Assembly (NCBI GenBank): GCA_965204155.1
Contig: OZ241971.1
Span: 4,216,001-4,280,000 of the forward strand
DNA: 64,000 nt
DNA from: UBA6522 sp965204155
Lineage (GTDB): Bacteria > Pseudomonadota > Gammaproteobacteria > Steroidobacterales > Rariloculaceae
Direction of reading: 5' to 3'
The position numbers and the translations under genes are program-made. The notes below the pieces were generated by a model. The model had not been told where the DNA came from, did not search any database, and was given only the letters and a program-made list of their open reading frames with translations. Position 1 is the first letter of the stretch. Every line of letters starts with the position of its first letter. Shown one piece after another: positions 41,203 through 49,856 of the stretch.

Positions 41203-41316
41203 CAACCCAGCCAGCCGGGATGCATCGCCGATCGATTGCAGCGGGACCATGACCAGGGGATGCCCGAGTCGGTCGGTTTTCGACGCTTAAACCCTCGATA
41301 TATCAGGAGTCTTGCG

Positions 41317-42402
41317 GTGTTTTATTCCTGTAGCTCTGCTGCGGCGCAGGCCGTGGCCGCGCGCGGCAAGAGCGCTCCACGAGCGCGGTCGCGGACGCTG
41401 ACCGTGGATTTGCATTGCCACATGTACGTTCCGGCGGCCGCCGATGCGGTCGCGGGCGTCTTCGATATGGAAACCGACGGGCTGCATCGCTTCTCCAACG
41501 CGGCGACACGAGAGGTCAACGCCAGGCAATCCGAGACGATTCATGAACAGCTCACCAGCGTGGAGCGCCGGCTCGCCGACATGGATCAGATGGGAATCGA
41601 TGTTCAGGCAATCTCGCCCGTCCCGCTCCAGTACTACTACGCTCTCCCGCCCGAATCGGGACGAACGGCGACCCGAATCATCAACGACGAAATCGCCGCG
41701 GTAGCGGCAGCTCATCCCGACCGCTTTGTCGGGCTGGGCGGACTGCCCATGCAGGACCCCCAAATGGCCGTGTCGGAGCTCGAACGGGTGATGGGTGAGC
41801 TCGGTTTCAAGGGCATCGAGCTCTGCACGAACGTAAATGGCGAGGAGCTTTCGAACGAGCGGTTTCGGCCCGTTTTCGCAAGGGCCGAGGAGCTCGATGC
41901 GCTGATTTTCCTGCATTCCAACGGATTTTCCGACGGGGCGCGGCTGGCGGACCACTACTTCATCAACGTCATCGGCAACCCGCTGGATTCCACCGTGGCC
42001 GTGAGTCATCTGATCTTCGACGGCGTATTGGACAGATTCCCCGGGCTCAAGATTTGCGTCGCCCACGGCGGCGGTTTCCTGCCGGCGTACTCGGGCCGCA
42101 TCGACCATGCCCATGCCGCGCGGGAGGACTGCCGGCGTTGCATCAAGGAGCCGCCCGGCAACTACCTGCGCCGGCTGTATTTCGATACGGTGGTGTTCAC
42201 GGAGCACCAACTGGAGTACCTGGCCGGCCTGTACGGCAGCGACCGCATCGTTCTCGGAACGGACTACCCGTTCGACATGGGCATGTACGATCCGGTGGGT
42301 TTCGTCGAAGGCGCGGCCGCGCTCACCGACGCCGACAAGGAAGCCATCGTCGGCGGCAATGCCGCCCGGTTGCTGGGCATCGGCGTGCCCGGCGGCGACT
42401 GA
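41317..42402 (+). CDS. Amidohydrolase family protein, ACMSD-like decarboxylase
   Basis: Metal-dependent hydrolase/decarboxylase of the 2-amino-3-carboxymuconate semialdehyde decarboxylase family, 361 residues. Metal ligands: TVDLHCHMYV (HxH), a mid-protein His (DALIFLHSNGF), VAHGGGFLPAYSGRI and the Asp in VLGTDYPFDMG. GTG 41317 is chosen because AGGAG sits 8 bp upstream (41304-41308); earlier TTG and ATG codons lack spacing. Relatives decarboxylate or hydrolyse ring-derived acids. With the hydrolase before it and the plant-type FNR and AAHS transporter after it (opposite strand), it suggests an aromatic-acid theme. Convergent with the FNR gene. Confidence 0.88.
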   Translation: MFYSCSSAAAQAVAARGKSAPRARSRTLTVDLHCHMYVPAAADAVAGVFDMETDGLHRFSNAATREVNARQSETIHEQLTSVERRLADMDQMGIDVQAISPVPLQYYYALPPESGRTATRIINDEIAAVAAAHPDRFVGLGGLPMQDPQMAVSELERVMGELGFKGIELCTNVNGEELSNERFRPVFARAEELDALIFLHSNGFSDGARLADHYFINVIGNPLDSTVAVSHLIFDGVLDRFPGLKICVAHGGGFLPAYSGRIDHAHAAREDCRRCIKEPPGNYLRRLYFDTVVFTEHQLEYLAGLYGSDRIVLGTDYPFDMGMYDPVGFVEGAAALTDADKEAIVGGNAARLLGIGVPGGD

Positions 42403-42403
42403 C

Positions 42404-43387
42404 TCAGTACACCTCCACCATGCAGCGCGGGGTACAGCGCACGCCCCGGCGTATCTGGCTCAGCTGCCAATCCGCGGGATCCACGCCGGCCAGCGACTTT
42501 TTCAGGGTGAAGTACCCATCGTCCACTCCGTGCTGCGCCATGGCCTTGAACAGGCCGCTCTGCATGCCCGCCAGACCGCAGATGTAGAGCAGGGTTCGCG
42601 GATTGGCGAGCACGGGGCCGAAGAGGTCCATCTGCTCGTCCATCAGGTGGTGCACGTACTGGCCGCGGCGGCCGTCCGGGCGCGTCTCCCGGCTGATCGC
42701 CCTGTAATAGTGGAAATTCGGGTGTTCGGCAGCAAGTTCCGTGAACAGGTCGTCGTAGATGAGGTCGGTGGTATACGGCGCGCCCATTACCAGGTGAATC
42801 TGGCTTGAGATGGCGTTTCGCTGCAGCAGTTCCATGGCCATGCCCCGGAACGGCGCGATCCCGGTGCCCGCGGCCACGAAAATGTAGTCGTGGTTCCCGC
42901 GGGACGTGGGTTCCGGGAGCAGGAAGCGTTTGCCGTTGGGTCCGGTGACCTTGATCGGATCGCCCGGCCGCAGGTCGCACATGAAATTGCTGCAAACGCC
43001 CAGGAACAGGCTGTGGTCCCCGGGGTCGTCGCCCTTCTTTTGCGGATAGCGCTCGTCGATGACCCGCTTGGTCGTGGTGGAGATCACCTTGCCTTCGCCG
43101 TCCTCGCCGCTGTCCGGGCAGGCGATGGAGTACAGGCGTACCTTGTGCGGCTTGCCGCGCTCGTCGACGCCGGGCGCCAGCACGCCGAACGCCTGGCCGA
43201 CGAGGCAGCGCCCCTCCAGCGGGGTGCCGCTGATGTCGATGGCGGTATGGCGGACGAAGCTGGCGGATTTGCCCTTGAGGCACGAATCGTTGGAGACGAT
43301 ATGCCCTGTGACTGGTTCCTTGACGGACGCGAGGGCCATGGAGACATTGGGCAGGGTCGGATGATGCGCGTCGACGTTCTCGCTCAT
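42404..43387 (-). CDS. Plant-type ferredoxin-NADP+ reductase
   Basis: FAD-containing reductase of 327 residues that moves electrons between NADPH and ferredoxin or flavodoxin. FAD-binding RLYSIACP and the CSNF motif (GVCSNFMCDL) are present, as is the NADP-binding VAAGTGIAPFRGM. The C terminus ends MVEVY, and the terminal Tyr is the residue that stacks on the flavin in plastid-type FNRs. An N-terminal stretch of about 30 residues precedes the barrel. ATG 43387 has GAGAGG about 7 bp upstream. It lies downstream of the MFS gene on the same strand with a 178-bp gap and converges on the amidohydrolase. It may feed an oxygenase not in this window. Confidence 0.9.
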   Translation of the reverse strand: MSENVDAHHPTLPNVSMALASVKEPVTGHIVSNDSCLKGKSASFVRHTAIDISGTPLEGRCLVGQAFGVLAPGVDERGKPHKVRLYSIACPDSGEDGEGKVISTTTKRVIDERYPQKKGDDPGDHSLFLGVCSNFMCDLRPGDPIKVTGPNGKRFLLPEPTSRGNHDYIFVAAGTGIAPFRGMAMELLQRNAISSQIHLVMGAPYTTDLIYDDLFTELAAEHPNFHYYRAISRETRPDGRRGQYVHHLMDEQMDLFGPVLANPRTLLYICGLAGMQSGLFKAMAQHGVDDGYFTLKKSLAGVDPADWQLSQIRRGVRCTPRCMVEVY

Positions 43388-43565
43388 GGCGGGGCCTCTC
43401 GGAGGGACGGCGAATTGTACCAATAAGGATTGGGCGGAGCCATGCGGCTACAGGCCACGGTTCCGCGCTATTCGTGTGGCAGCGGCAGCCCGGGGAAGCT
43501 CGTGCCGGACAACGGCGCCGCCGGGTCCCCGCCGCTCCAGGCATGGACGCCCAATGGTGACGGTA

Positions 43566-44900
43566 TCAGCGCTTGTCAGGCAGCAGTTCCCTCGCCCGCA
43601 TGAGGAAAATGGCGGCTGCGGCAAGCACCAGCGGGATGGCGAATACCCGGAAGCTCTCGCCCATGCCCAGTCCCTGGGCCACCAGCCAGCCCGCGAAGAT
43701 GGGACCGATTATTGCGCCCGTTCGGCCTGCACCGATGGCCCAGCCGACGCCGGTATTGCGGATGAGCGTTGGGTAGATTCGCGCCGCGGCCACGTAGATG
43801 CCGATGAACCCGCCTTCCATGGTGAAACCGATGAGGCCGATGGCCACCATGATCATCAGCGGCGATGCGAAGGCCTGGAAGCCCCACATGAGCACGGCCG
43901 CGAGCCCCAGCCAGGCAATGATGATGCGCTTGAGCCCGAATCGGTCGGCGAGATACCCCAGCGAAACCATCCCCAGGAAGGCGCTGAGGTTCAGTACCAC
44001 GCTGGCGTAGATGGCGCGATCCAGCGGCAGCCCGGCATTGCGGCCCAGTTGAGGTACCCAGCTCAGCAGGAAATAGAGCGTCCCGAACGCCATGAAGAAG
44101 GCGACCCACAGGAGCAGGGTGGACCGGCGGTGCTCGGTCGAAAATAGCGACGCGACGCCGGAACCGAGCGCGGCCATGCCGCCTCGGGTTTCTTCCGTCT
44201 CCGGCAGGGCCGGCAACTCCTCAATGGTTTCGTGGCCCATTCGCCGAAGTATCTTGTTGACGCTCTCAAGCGCCCCCGGAGGTTGCCGCTTCAGCAAAAA
44301 TTCCAGCGATTCCGGCATCCACAGCGCCACCACTGGAAGCACGGCCGCGGTGAGTATCCCGGCCAGCAGGAATATCGACGGCCAACCGAAGGAGGGCAGC
44401 ATATTGCCCTCAACGACCACGATTCCGAGGACGGCGGCTCCTACCGGATAGCCGGCCTGAACAAACGTGACCAGCAGGTTGCGGCGACGCCGCGGCGAAA
44501 ACTCGGCGGACATCGTGGCCATGCTGGCGAGAATTCCGCCTACGCCCAGGCCCGTGACGAACCTGAGACCGTAGAGCTGGGGCACGGTTTGGGCAAAGGC
44601 CGTCGCGATCATGCCCACGGTGATGATCGACAGGCAGAGCATGATCAGTTTTCGCCGGCCGATCAGGTCTGCCAGCGGCGCGAGAAAAATGGAGCCCAGG
44701 GCCATGCCGAACAGCGCCGCGCTGAACACGCGCCCGAGCTGGGTTGCCGGGATCTGCCAATCCTGCGAAAGCACCGGCGCGGCCAGCGAGATCGCCAGCA
44801 CATCCATGCCGTCGAGCATGTTGATGAAGAAACACAGTCCGATCACGACGACTTGCAGCGAAGTGATGGGGCTTTGGTCGATGGTGTTGCGAACGTCCAT
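43566..44900 (-). CDS. MFS transporter, aromatic acid:H+ symporter-like
   Basis: Twelve-helix major facilitator of about 444 residues. Loop 2-3 motif LADLIGRRKL and the related LADRFGLKR after helix 8 are clear. The Asp in the first helix (FFINMLDGMDVLAI) and the sequence TGLGVGGILASMATMSAEF match AAHS-type transporters. A long central cytoplasmic loop contains MPESLEFLLKR. ATG 44900 is preferred; an ATG two codons earlier at 44906 is possible. It is divergent from fabA with a 16-bp palindrome between them. Likely substrate class is an aromatic or alicyclic carboxylate. Confidence 0.88.
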   Translation of the reverse strand: MDVRNTIDQSPITSLQVVVIGLCFFINMLDGMDVLAISLAAPVLSQDWQIPATQLGRVFSAALFGMALGSIFLAPLADLIGRRKLIMLCLSIITVGMIATAFAQTVPQLYGLRFVTGLGVGGILASMATMSAEFSPRRRRNLLVTFVQAGYPVGAAVLGIVVVEGNMLPSFGWPSIFLLAGILTAAVLPVVALWMPESLEFLLKRQPPGALESVNKILRRMGHETIEELPALPETEETRGGMAALGSGVASLFSTEHRRSTLLLWVAFFMAFGTLYFLLSWVPQLGRNAGLPLDRAIYASVVLNLSAFLGMVSLGYLADRFGLKRIIIAWLGLAAVLMWGFQAFASPLMIMVAIGLIGFTMEGGFIGIYVAAARIYPTLIRNTGVGWAIGAGRTGAIIGPIFAGWLVAQGLGMGESFRVFAIPLVLAAAAIFLMRARELLPDKR

Positions 44901-44933
44901 GATCATACCGTCGGTGATTCGTGTAATTTCTAC

Positions 44934-44949
44934 AGGATACGCGTATCCT
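44934..44949. promoter_or_regulatory. Perfect 16-bp palindrome between MFS and fabA genes
   Basis: AGGATACGCGTATCCT lies in the short divergent intergenic region, 34 bp from the MFS start and about 34 bp from the fabA start. A dimeric regulator here could control both genes. Confidence 0.5.
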
Positions 44950-44983
44950 CGCCCCGTTGTCCGATACAGGCGGTATCGAAGGC

Positions 44984-45526
44984 GTGAGCGAAGCGAAGGC
45001 GGCCGGCCGCTGGCCACAGCAGTCGAGCTATTCCGGAGAGGAACTCCTGATTTCCGGAAGCGATGGCATTTTCGGCGAAGAGAATGCCCGGCTACCCCTG
45101 CCCGACATGCTGATGTTCGACCGCATCACCCACATAGACGACACCGGCGGCAGGTTCAGCAAGGGCGAAATCGTCGCCGAACTGGATGTGGTACCGGATC
45201 TCTGGTTCTTCGACTGTCACTTCACGGGCGATCCGGTGATGCCCGGCTGCCTGGGCCTGGACGCCATGTGGCAACTGGTCGGATTCTGGCTGGCCTGGAA
45301 CGGTGCGGGGGGGCGTGGCCGAGCCCTTGGAGTCGGTGAGGTCAAGTTTCAGGGGCAGGTCCTGCCGACCAGCACTCTGGTGCGCTACCACATAGAAATG
45401 AAACGACTCATCAGTCGAAAACTCGTCATGGGCCTCGCCGACGGAACCATGTCTGTCGACGGCCGTACAATCTACCGGGCCAGGAACCTCCGGGTCGGGC
45501 TGTTCACATCCACGGAAGGCTTCTGA
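44984..45526 (+). CDS. fabA: 3-hydroxydecanoyl-ACP dehydratase/isomerase
   Basis: Bifunctional FabA that introduces the cis double bond at C10 of fatty-acid synthesis. Length 180 residues with the GTG at 44984; a TTG at 44957 would add nine residues. Catalytic His79 in FFDCHFTGDPVMPG and Asp93 in CLGLDAMWQLVGFWLAW keep the family spacing of 14. The rest (ALGVGEVKFQGQVLP, GLADGTMSVDGR) closely follows E. coli FabA. Its usual partner fabB is not adjacent. A tRNA-Arg gene follows 34 bp downstream. Confidence 0.95.
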   Translation: MSEAKAAGRWPQQSSYSGEELLISGSDGIFGEENARLPLPDMLMFDRITHIDDTGGRFSKGEIVAELDVVPDLWFFDCHFTGDPVMPGCLGLDAMWQLVGFWLAWNGAGGRGRALGVGEVKFQGQVLPTSTLVRYHIEMKRLISRKLVMGLADGTMSVDGRTIYRARNLRVGLFTSTEGF

Positions 45527-45560
45527 CCCTCCTGTTATCATCACCCCGCATTTCGCGATC

Positions 45561-45634
45561 GCCCCGATAGCTCAGCTGGATAGAGCGTCCGCCTCCTAAG
45601 CGGAAGGTCAGAGGTTCGAATCCTCTTCGGGGCG
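45561..45634 (+). tRNA. tRNA-Arg (anticodon CCU)
   Basis: Full cloverleaf: acceptor GCCCCGA/TCGGGGC, D arm with AGCTCAGCTGGATAGAGC, anticodon stem TCCGC/GCGGA with loop CTCCTAA giving anticodon CCT, T arm AGAGG TTCGAAT CCTCT. Discriminator G at 45634; a CCA end is not encoded. Reads AGG codons. Confidence 0.95.
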
Positions 45635-45657
45635 CAAACGGAAAAGGAGAAAGCCTC

Positions 45658-47400
45658 ATGAAGAATCATGCGTTTTCCACGGGTTGGGTCGCGGCAGTAG
45701 CGATAGGTGCGGGCGCCATGTCGGGATGTGAAAGCGAGGTGACCGTGGGGGAGCCGGCAGCCGCACCCGCATCTTCCTGGGAGGAGTTTACCGACGAATT
45801 CTTCGGCCGGTATTTCGCGGCCTTGCCCACCGCGGCGGTATGGGCCGGGCTTCACGAGTACGACGGACAGCTCCAGGACGTATCGGCCGAGGCGATTCAG
45901 CAACGCACGGAGATGTTGCGCGAGTACGCTCAACGGGCGGAGGACGAATTTTCCGCCGATGCGCTGACTGCGGTTGAGGAACTGGAGCGTCAGCAGCTCG
46001 TTTCGGCCATCGAGGGCATCCTGTTCGATGTCGAGGTAGCCGAGTACCACCTGCAGTACCCGGCCTGGTATGCCGGTCCACTCAGCCCGAGCGTTTATGT
46101 GTCGCGCGAGTACGCTCCGAAGGCGGATCGACTGGCGGCACTGACGGCTCACGTGGAGAAGATCCCGGAGTACATCGGGCAGATGCGCGGCACGCTTCGG
46201 CCTCCCTTCCCAAGACCCTTTTTGCGCACGTCCCTGGTTCAATTCGGCGGCCTGGCGTCCCACCTGCGGGATGACGCTCCGGGGTTGTTCGCCGATGTAG
46301 AGGATGCGGACTTGCAGGCGGCGTTTGCCGACGCTGTCGAGCCGGCCGTGAGCGCCTTGCGGGATATCGAGGCCTGGCTGGAGCTGGAGCTTGCAGCCGC
46401 CACGGACGATTTCGCCTTGGGCGAAGAGCGTTACCGGGAGCTGTTGTGGCGTGCCTATCGTATCGATCTGGACTGGCAAACGCTCAAGGAAGTGGCGGAA
46501 ACCGATCTTGCCCGCAATCTGGAGTTGCTGCGCACGACCTGCGCCCTGGTCGATACGGAAATCACCGTTGCCGACTGCGCGGCCCGGGTACGAGACGACA
46601 AGCCCGAGGCGGGCGCCGTTGCACGGGCCAACGAGCAATTGCCGGAACTGAAGGAATTCCTGATCGGAGCGGACCTCGTCGGCATCCCGGGTCAGGAGAC
46701 GGCCTTTGTGGCGGAAGCCCCGGCCTATCGCCGCACCAATTCCGCCTACATCGAGATACCCGGACCCTTCGAGCAGGGGCTGCCCTCCATCTACTACATT
46801 GCCGGTCCGGACCCGGAATGGCCGGAGGAAGTGCGTCGCCAATACGTGCCCGGGGAGGCGGATCTGCTGAATACGTCGGTGCACGAGGTCTGGCCGGGAC
46901 ATTTCCTGCACTTCCTGTACGTCGCGCGATCGGACAACCAGGTGGGCAAGCTGCTGCGAAACAGCATGTTGAACGAAGGGTGGGCACACTATGCAGAGGA
47001 GCTGATGCAGGAGGCCGGACTGGGCGACGGTCAACCGTTGGTGCACGTTGGTCAGATTCTCGACGCGCTGATGCGTGACGTGCGATTCCTGTCTTCGATC
47101 GGTCTGCACATAGAGGGAATGAGCGTCGAGACTTCGCAGCGAATGTTTGCCGAACTGGCGTTCCTGGACCCTGGAAACGCCGAGCAGCAGGCGTTACGGG
47201 GAACCTACGGGCCGAACTACTTCATCTATACGCTGGGAAAGCTGATCATCAGGAAAATGCGCGAAGACTGGACGGCGCAGCGCGGCGGGCGCGCGGCCTG
47301 GAAGGAGTTCCACGAAGAGTTTCTGTCCCTTGGTAGCGCACCCCTTCCCGTGCTGCGCGAAGCCATGATGGGGGCTGACGACTCGGAATCTCTGCTTTGA
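45658..47400 (+). CDS. DUF885 family lipoprotein, putative metallopeptidase
   Basis: Predicted lipoprotein of 580 residues with a lipobox (MSGC, after VAAVAIGAGA). DUF885 proteins are M32/M2-like metallopeptidases. The zinc motif HEVWPGH lies at residues 409-415 and the downstream glutamate motif EGWAHYAEE at about 440. The body is almost all helical, which fits the family. AAAGGAG lies 8 bp before the ATG. The gene starts 23 bp after the tRNA-Arg and may share its transcript. Peptide degradation at the inner face of the outer membrane is likely; the substrate is unknown. Confidence 0.9.
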   Translation: MKNHAFSTGWVAAVAIGAGAMSGCESEVTVGEPAAAPASSWEEFTDEFFGRYFAALPTAAVWAGLHEYDGQLQDVSAEAIQQRTEMLREYAQRAEDEFSADALTAVEELERQQLVSAIEGILFDVEVAEYHLQYPAWYAGPLSPSVYVSREYAPKADRLAALTAHVEKIPEYIGQMRGTLRPPFPRPFLRTSLVQFGGLASHLRDDAPGLFADVEDADLQAAFADAVEPAVSALRDIEAWLELELAAATDDFALGEERYRELLWRAYRIDLDWQTLKEVAETDLARNLELLRTTCALVDTEITVADCAARVRDDKPEAGAVARANEQLPELKEFLIGADLVGIPGQETAFVAEAPAYRRTNSAYIEIPGPFEQGLPSIYYIAGPDPEWPEEVRRQYVPGEADLLNTSVHEVWPGHFLHFLYVARSDNQVGKLLRNSMLNEGWAHYAEELMQEAGLGDGQPLVHVGQILDALMRDVRFLSSIGLHIEGMSVETSQRMFAELAFLDPGNAEQQALRGTYGPNYFIYTLGKLIIRKMREDWTAQRGGRAAWKEFHEEFLSLGSAPLPVLREAMMGADDSESLL

Positions 47401-47409
47401 TCCAAGCTC

Positions 47410-48423
47410 TCAGCGCGTCAGGTATGCCTTGAACGAGGCAACGACTCGCTCGATGTCGCTCTCGCTGATGTCCAGGTGAGTCACGAGGCGGAGCGTGCCG
47501 TTTCCCCGGATGATAATGCCTTGCTGCTGCAGGAATTCGGTGAGTTCGCCGGGGTCTTGCTCGCCGAGGTTGACGAAAACCATGTTGGTCTGCGTGTCGC
47601 CGTACTCCACATCAAGTTCATCGAGTTCGCCAAGACCCCGGGCGAGCGCCGCAGCATTGTCGTGGTCCTCAGCCAGGCGGTCGACGTTGTTCTCAAGGGC
47701 GTAGAGGCCGGCGGCTGCGATTATCCCGGCTTGCCGCATCCCGCCTCCCAACGTCTTCCGCCACCGCCGGGCTTCGCGAATCAGGTCTGTGCTGCCGCAG
47801 AGCAGCGAGCCCACCGGCGCGCCGAGACCCTTGGACAAGCAGAATGCGATCGAGTCGAAATGCCGGCAGATATCGCGTACCGGAATTTCCTGCTTGACGG
47901 ACGCATTGAAGACGCGCGCTCCATCCAGATGCATGCGGAGGTCGAGTTCATCCGCGAGGCGCTTTGCCGCCTGCAGGTAGTCGAGCGGCAGGACGCGGCC
48001 GTCCTGCGTGTTCTCCAGGCAGAGCAGCGTCGTGCGGGGAAAGTGCACGTCTTCGGGTCTGACCGACGCAGCCACGCTGTCGAGATGCAACGTACCGTCC
48101 GATTCAAATTCCAGCGGGTAGGGGTGAATGGAGCCCAGCGATGCCGCACCGCCCCCCTCGTACTTGTAGCTGTGCGCGCGCTGTCCGACGATGAATTCGT
48201 CGCCCCGCGCACAGTGTCCCAGCAGCGCCAGCAGATTGCTCTGGGTGCCGCTGGTGCAGAAGATCGCGTCCTCTGTCCCGAGGAGTTCCGCCGCGATCGC
48301 CTCGAGACGATTGACCGTCGGGTCTTCGCGGTAGACGTCGTCGCCGACATCCGCCGCGGCCATCGCCGCACGCATGGCTCCGGTCGGCCTGGTGACCGTG
48401 TCGCTTCTCAGGTCGATAGTCAG
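47410..48423 (-). CDS. ltaE: Low-specificity L-threonine aldolase
   Basis: PLP enzyme that splits L-threonine or L-allo-threonine to glycine and acetaldehyde. The family opening IDLRSDTVTRPTG is at the N terminus; SGTQSNLLALLG, the His in RAHSYKYEGGG, and the PLP-lysine motif IAFCLSKGLGAPVGS are all present. No ATG or GTG lies near the true N terminus. A CTG at 48423 has GGGAG 7 bp upstream and gives the normal family start (LTIDLRSD); the nearest TTG codons (48477, 48534) would add 18 or 37 non-conserved residues. The coordinates assume the CTG start. The gene is divergent from DUF2784 and converges with the DUF885 gene. Confidence 0.93.
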   Translation of the reverse strand: MTIDLRSDTVTRPTGAMRAAMAAADVGDDVYREDPTVNRLEAIAAELLGTEDAIFCTSGTQSNLLALLGHCARGDEFIVGQRAHSYKYEGGGAASLGSIHPYPLEFESDGTLHLDSVAASVRPEDVHFPRTTLLCLENTQDGRVLPLDYLQAAKRLADELDLRMHLDGARVFNASVKQEIPVRDICRHFDSIAFCLSKGLGAPVGSLLCGSTDLIREARRWRKTLGGGMRQAGIIAAAGLYALENNVDRLAEDHDNAAALARGLGELDELDVEYGDTQTNMVFVNLGEQDPGELTEFLQQQGIIIRGNGTLRLVTHLDISESDIERVVASFKAYLTR

Positions 48424-48525
48424 TGGTCTGCTCCCGATTTCTCTGCCCGCATCCGCGACGGCTATAGTACGCTGCAATACGAATCGCAGTAAGTCGCCGT
48501 ATTGCGCCACGTCGCAGGGGGGCAG

Positions 48526-48966
48526 GTGGCACAAGCAGAATCATCCGCAGTCTACCTGTTTGCCGCCGATGCGGTTCTGTTGCTGCACGTGCTGTTTGTC
48601 ACCTTTGTCATCGTCGGCCTCCTGCTCATCTTCGCCGGCAAGGCGTATCGCTGGTCGTGGGTCCGGAATCCCTGGTTTCGCCTGGCGCATCTCCTGGCCA
48701 TTGTCGTGGTCGTCATACAATCCTGGTTCGGGGCGATCTGCCCGCTGACGACACTGGAAATGGCGCTCCGCGCCCGTGCTGGCGATACGGTCTATCCGGG
48801 ATCGTTCGTCGCGCATTGGCTGGAGGCAATCCTCTACTACCGGGCTCCGGCATGGGTCTTTGCTGTTTGCTATACGTTCTTCGGGGCCGTGGTCGTCGGA
48901 AGCTGGTTCTGGGTCAGCCCTCGACGTCCGTCGCAACGCGGCGTCGATCTCCGCCGGAGCCGGTGA
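48526..48966 (+). CDS. DUF2784 family membrane protein
   Basis: Integral membrane protein of about 146 residues with three to four helices: AADAVLLLHVLFVTFVIVGL, RLAHLLAIVVVVIQSWFGAI, and WVFAVCYTFFGAVVVGSWFW. The family motif ICPLTTLEMALR follows helix 2. GTG 48526 has AGGGG five bases upstream; a TTG at 48502 is possible. Function of the family is unknown. Followed within 72 bp by the exported NAD(P)-binding protein gene. Confidence 0.85.
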   Translation: MAQAESSAVYLFAADAVLLLHVLFVTFVIVGLLLIFAGKAYRWSWVRNPWFRLAHLLAIVVVVIQSWFGAICPLTTLEMALRARAGDTVYPGSFVAHWLEAILYYRAPAWVFAVCYTFFGAVVVGSWFWVSPRRPSQRGVDLRRSR

Positions 48967-49037
48967 AGCGAGCGGCAATTCGCTGGCATAATTCACAGCG
49001 CACTCGGAAAGAAATGAGCGGACCAAGGGAGGACGCG

Positions 49038-49796
49038 ATGAATCCAGGACAATTCAGGACGGCTGGCTGGTTGAAGTTCCTTTGCGCAGTTGTCGGATTG
49101 ACATCCACGGCGGCCGGCGCCGAAACGATCGTCGTCTACGGAGCCAGCGGCCGCGTGGGCGCGGTCGTCGTCGAAGAGGCTCTGCAACGGGGGCACGATG
49201 TGATGGGCGTTTCGCGCAATCCCGGTTCGCTGGCAATTGAGGCGCCGAACTTCAGCGCCGTTCAGGGCGATGTCACCAGCCTGGAATCGATGCTGGAGAT
49301 CGTCGCCGGTGTAGACGCCGTGGTCATCACAGTGCGTGGAATCGGTCCGGGCAACACGCCGGAAGAGGCTGTCACCAGCATTGCAGCCGAAACATTCGTC
49401 GAGGCGGCCGGAGTGCTTGGCGAAGATGCGCCTCGCGTGATCCAGGTGGGCGGCGGCACGACGCTGCGGGTCGACGGCGCGTACGGCTTCGACAACCCCG
49501 CGATCGAGCCCGGTACGGCGCAGCACGCCAACGCCTTCGGCCATTGGCGGGCCATTGAGGCTTATGCCGCAGCCGACGGTTTGCAGTGGGCAGTATTGAC
49601 GCCGCCGCCCGGTGCAATGAGTCCGGCATCGCCGGGCGAGCGAACCGGCGAATACCGGCTCGGAGGCGAGGACGTGCTTTACGACGCAGCGGGAAGCAGC
49701 GCCATCACGATGGCGGATTTTGCCGTCGCGGTGGTGGACGAAGTGGAGCGGGCACAGTCTCTCAACCGGCGGGCGGCGGTGGGACCTCCCGAGTGA
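49038..49796 (+). CDS. Exported NmrA/NAD(P)-binding-like protein
   Basis: A 252-residue protein with a signal peptide (WLKFLCAVVGLTSTAAGA, cleavage before ET) followed at once by a Rossmann fold: TIVVYGASGRVGAVVVEEAL, VMGVSRNPGSL, AVQGDVTSLESM and DAVVITVRG. It resembles SDR atypical/NmrA-type NAD(P)H-binding proteins. ATG 49038 has AGGGAGG 5-6 bp upstream, which decides the start; the open frame extends far upstream only by chance. The leader-plus-Rossmann layout repeats the protein at 19248-19949. Function in the periplasm is unexplained. Confidence 0.83.
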   Translation: MNPGQFRTAGWLKFLCAVVGLTSTAAGAETIVVYGASGRVGAVVVEEALQRGHDVMGVSRNPGSLAIEAPNFSAVQGDVTSLESMLEIVAGVDAVVITVRGIGPGNTPEEAVTSIAAETFVEAAGVLGEDAPRVIQVGGGTTLRVDGAYGFDNPAIEPGTAQHANAFGHWRAIEAYAAADGLQWAVLTPPPGAMSPASPGERTGEYRLGGEDVLYDAAGSSAITMADFAVAVVDEVERAQSLNRRAAVGPPE

Positions 49797-49856
49797 GCTG
49801 ATTCCGGCACCGGTTCCTGTTCACGGAATCGAACCGAATTGAGCTAATGGGCTCGA

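Noticed and set aside
45561..45634. tRNA-Arg as an integration (att) site
   Set aside because: No integrase gene, no duplicated tRNA 3' end and no change in gene character downstream.
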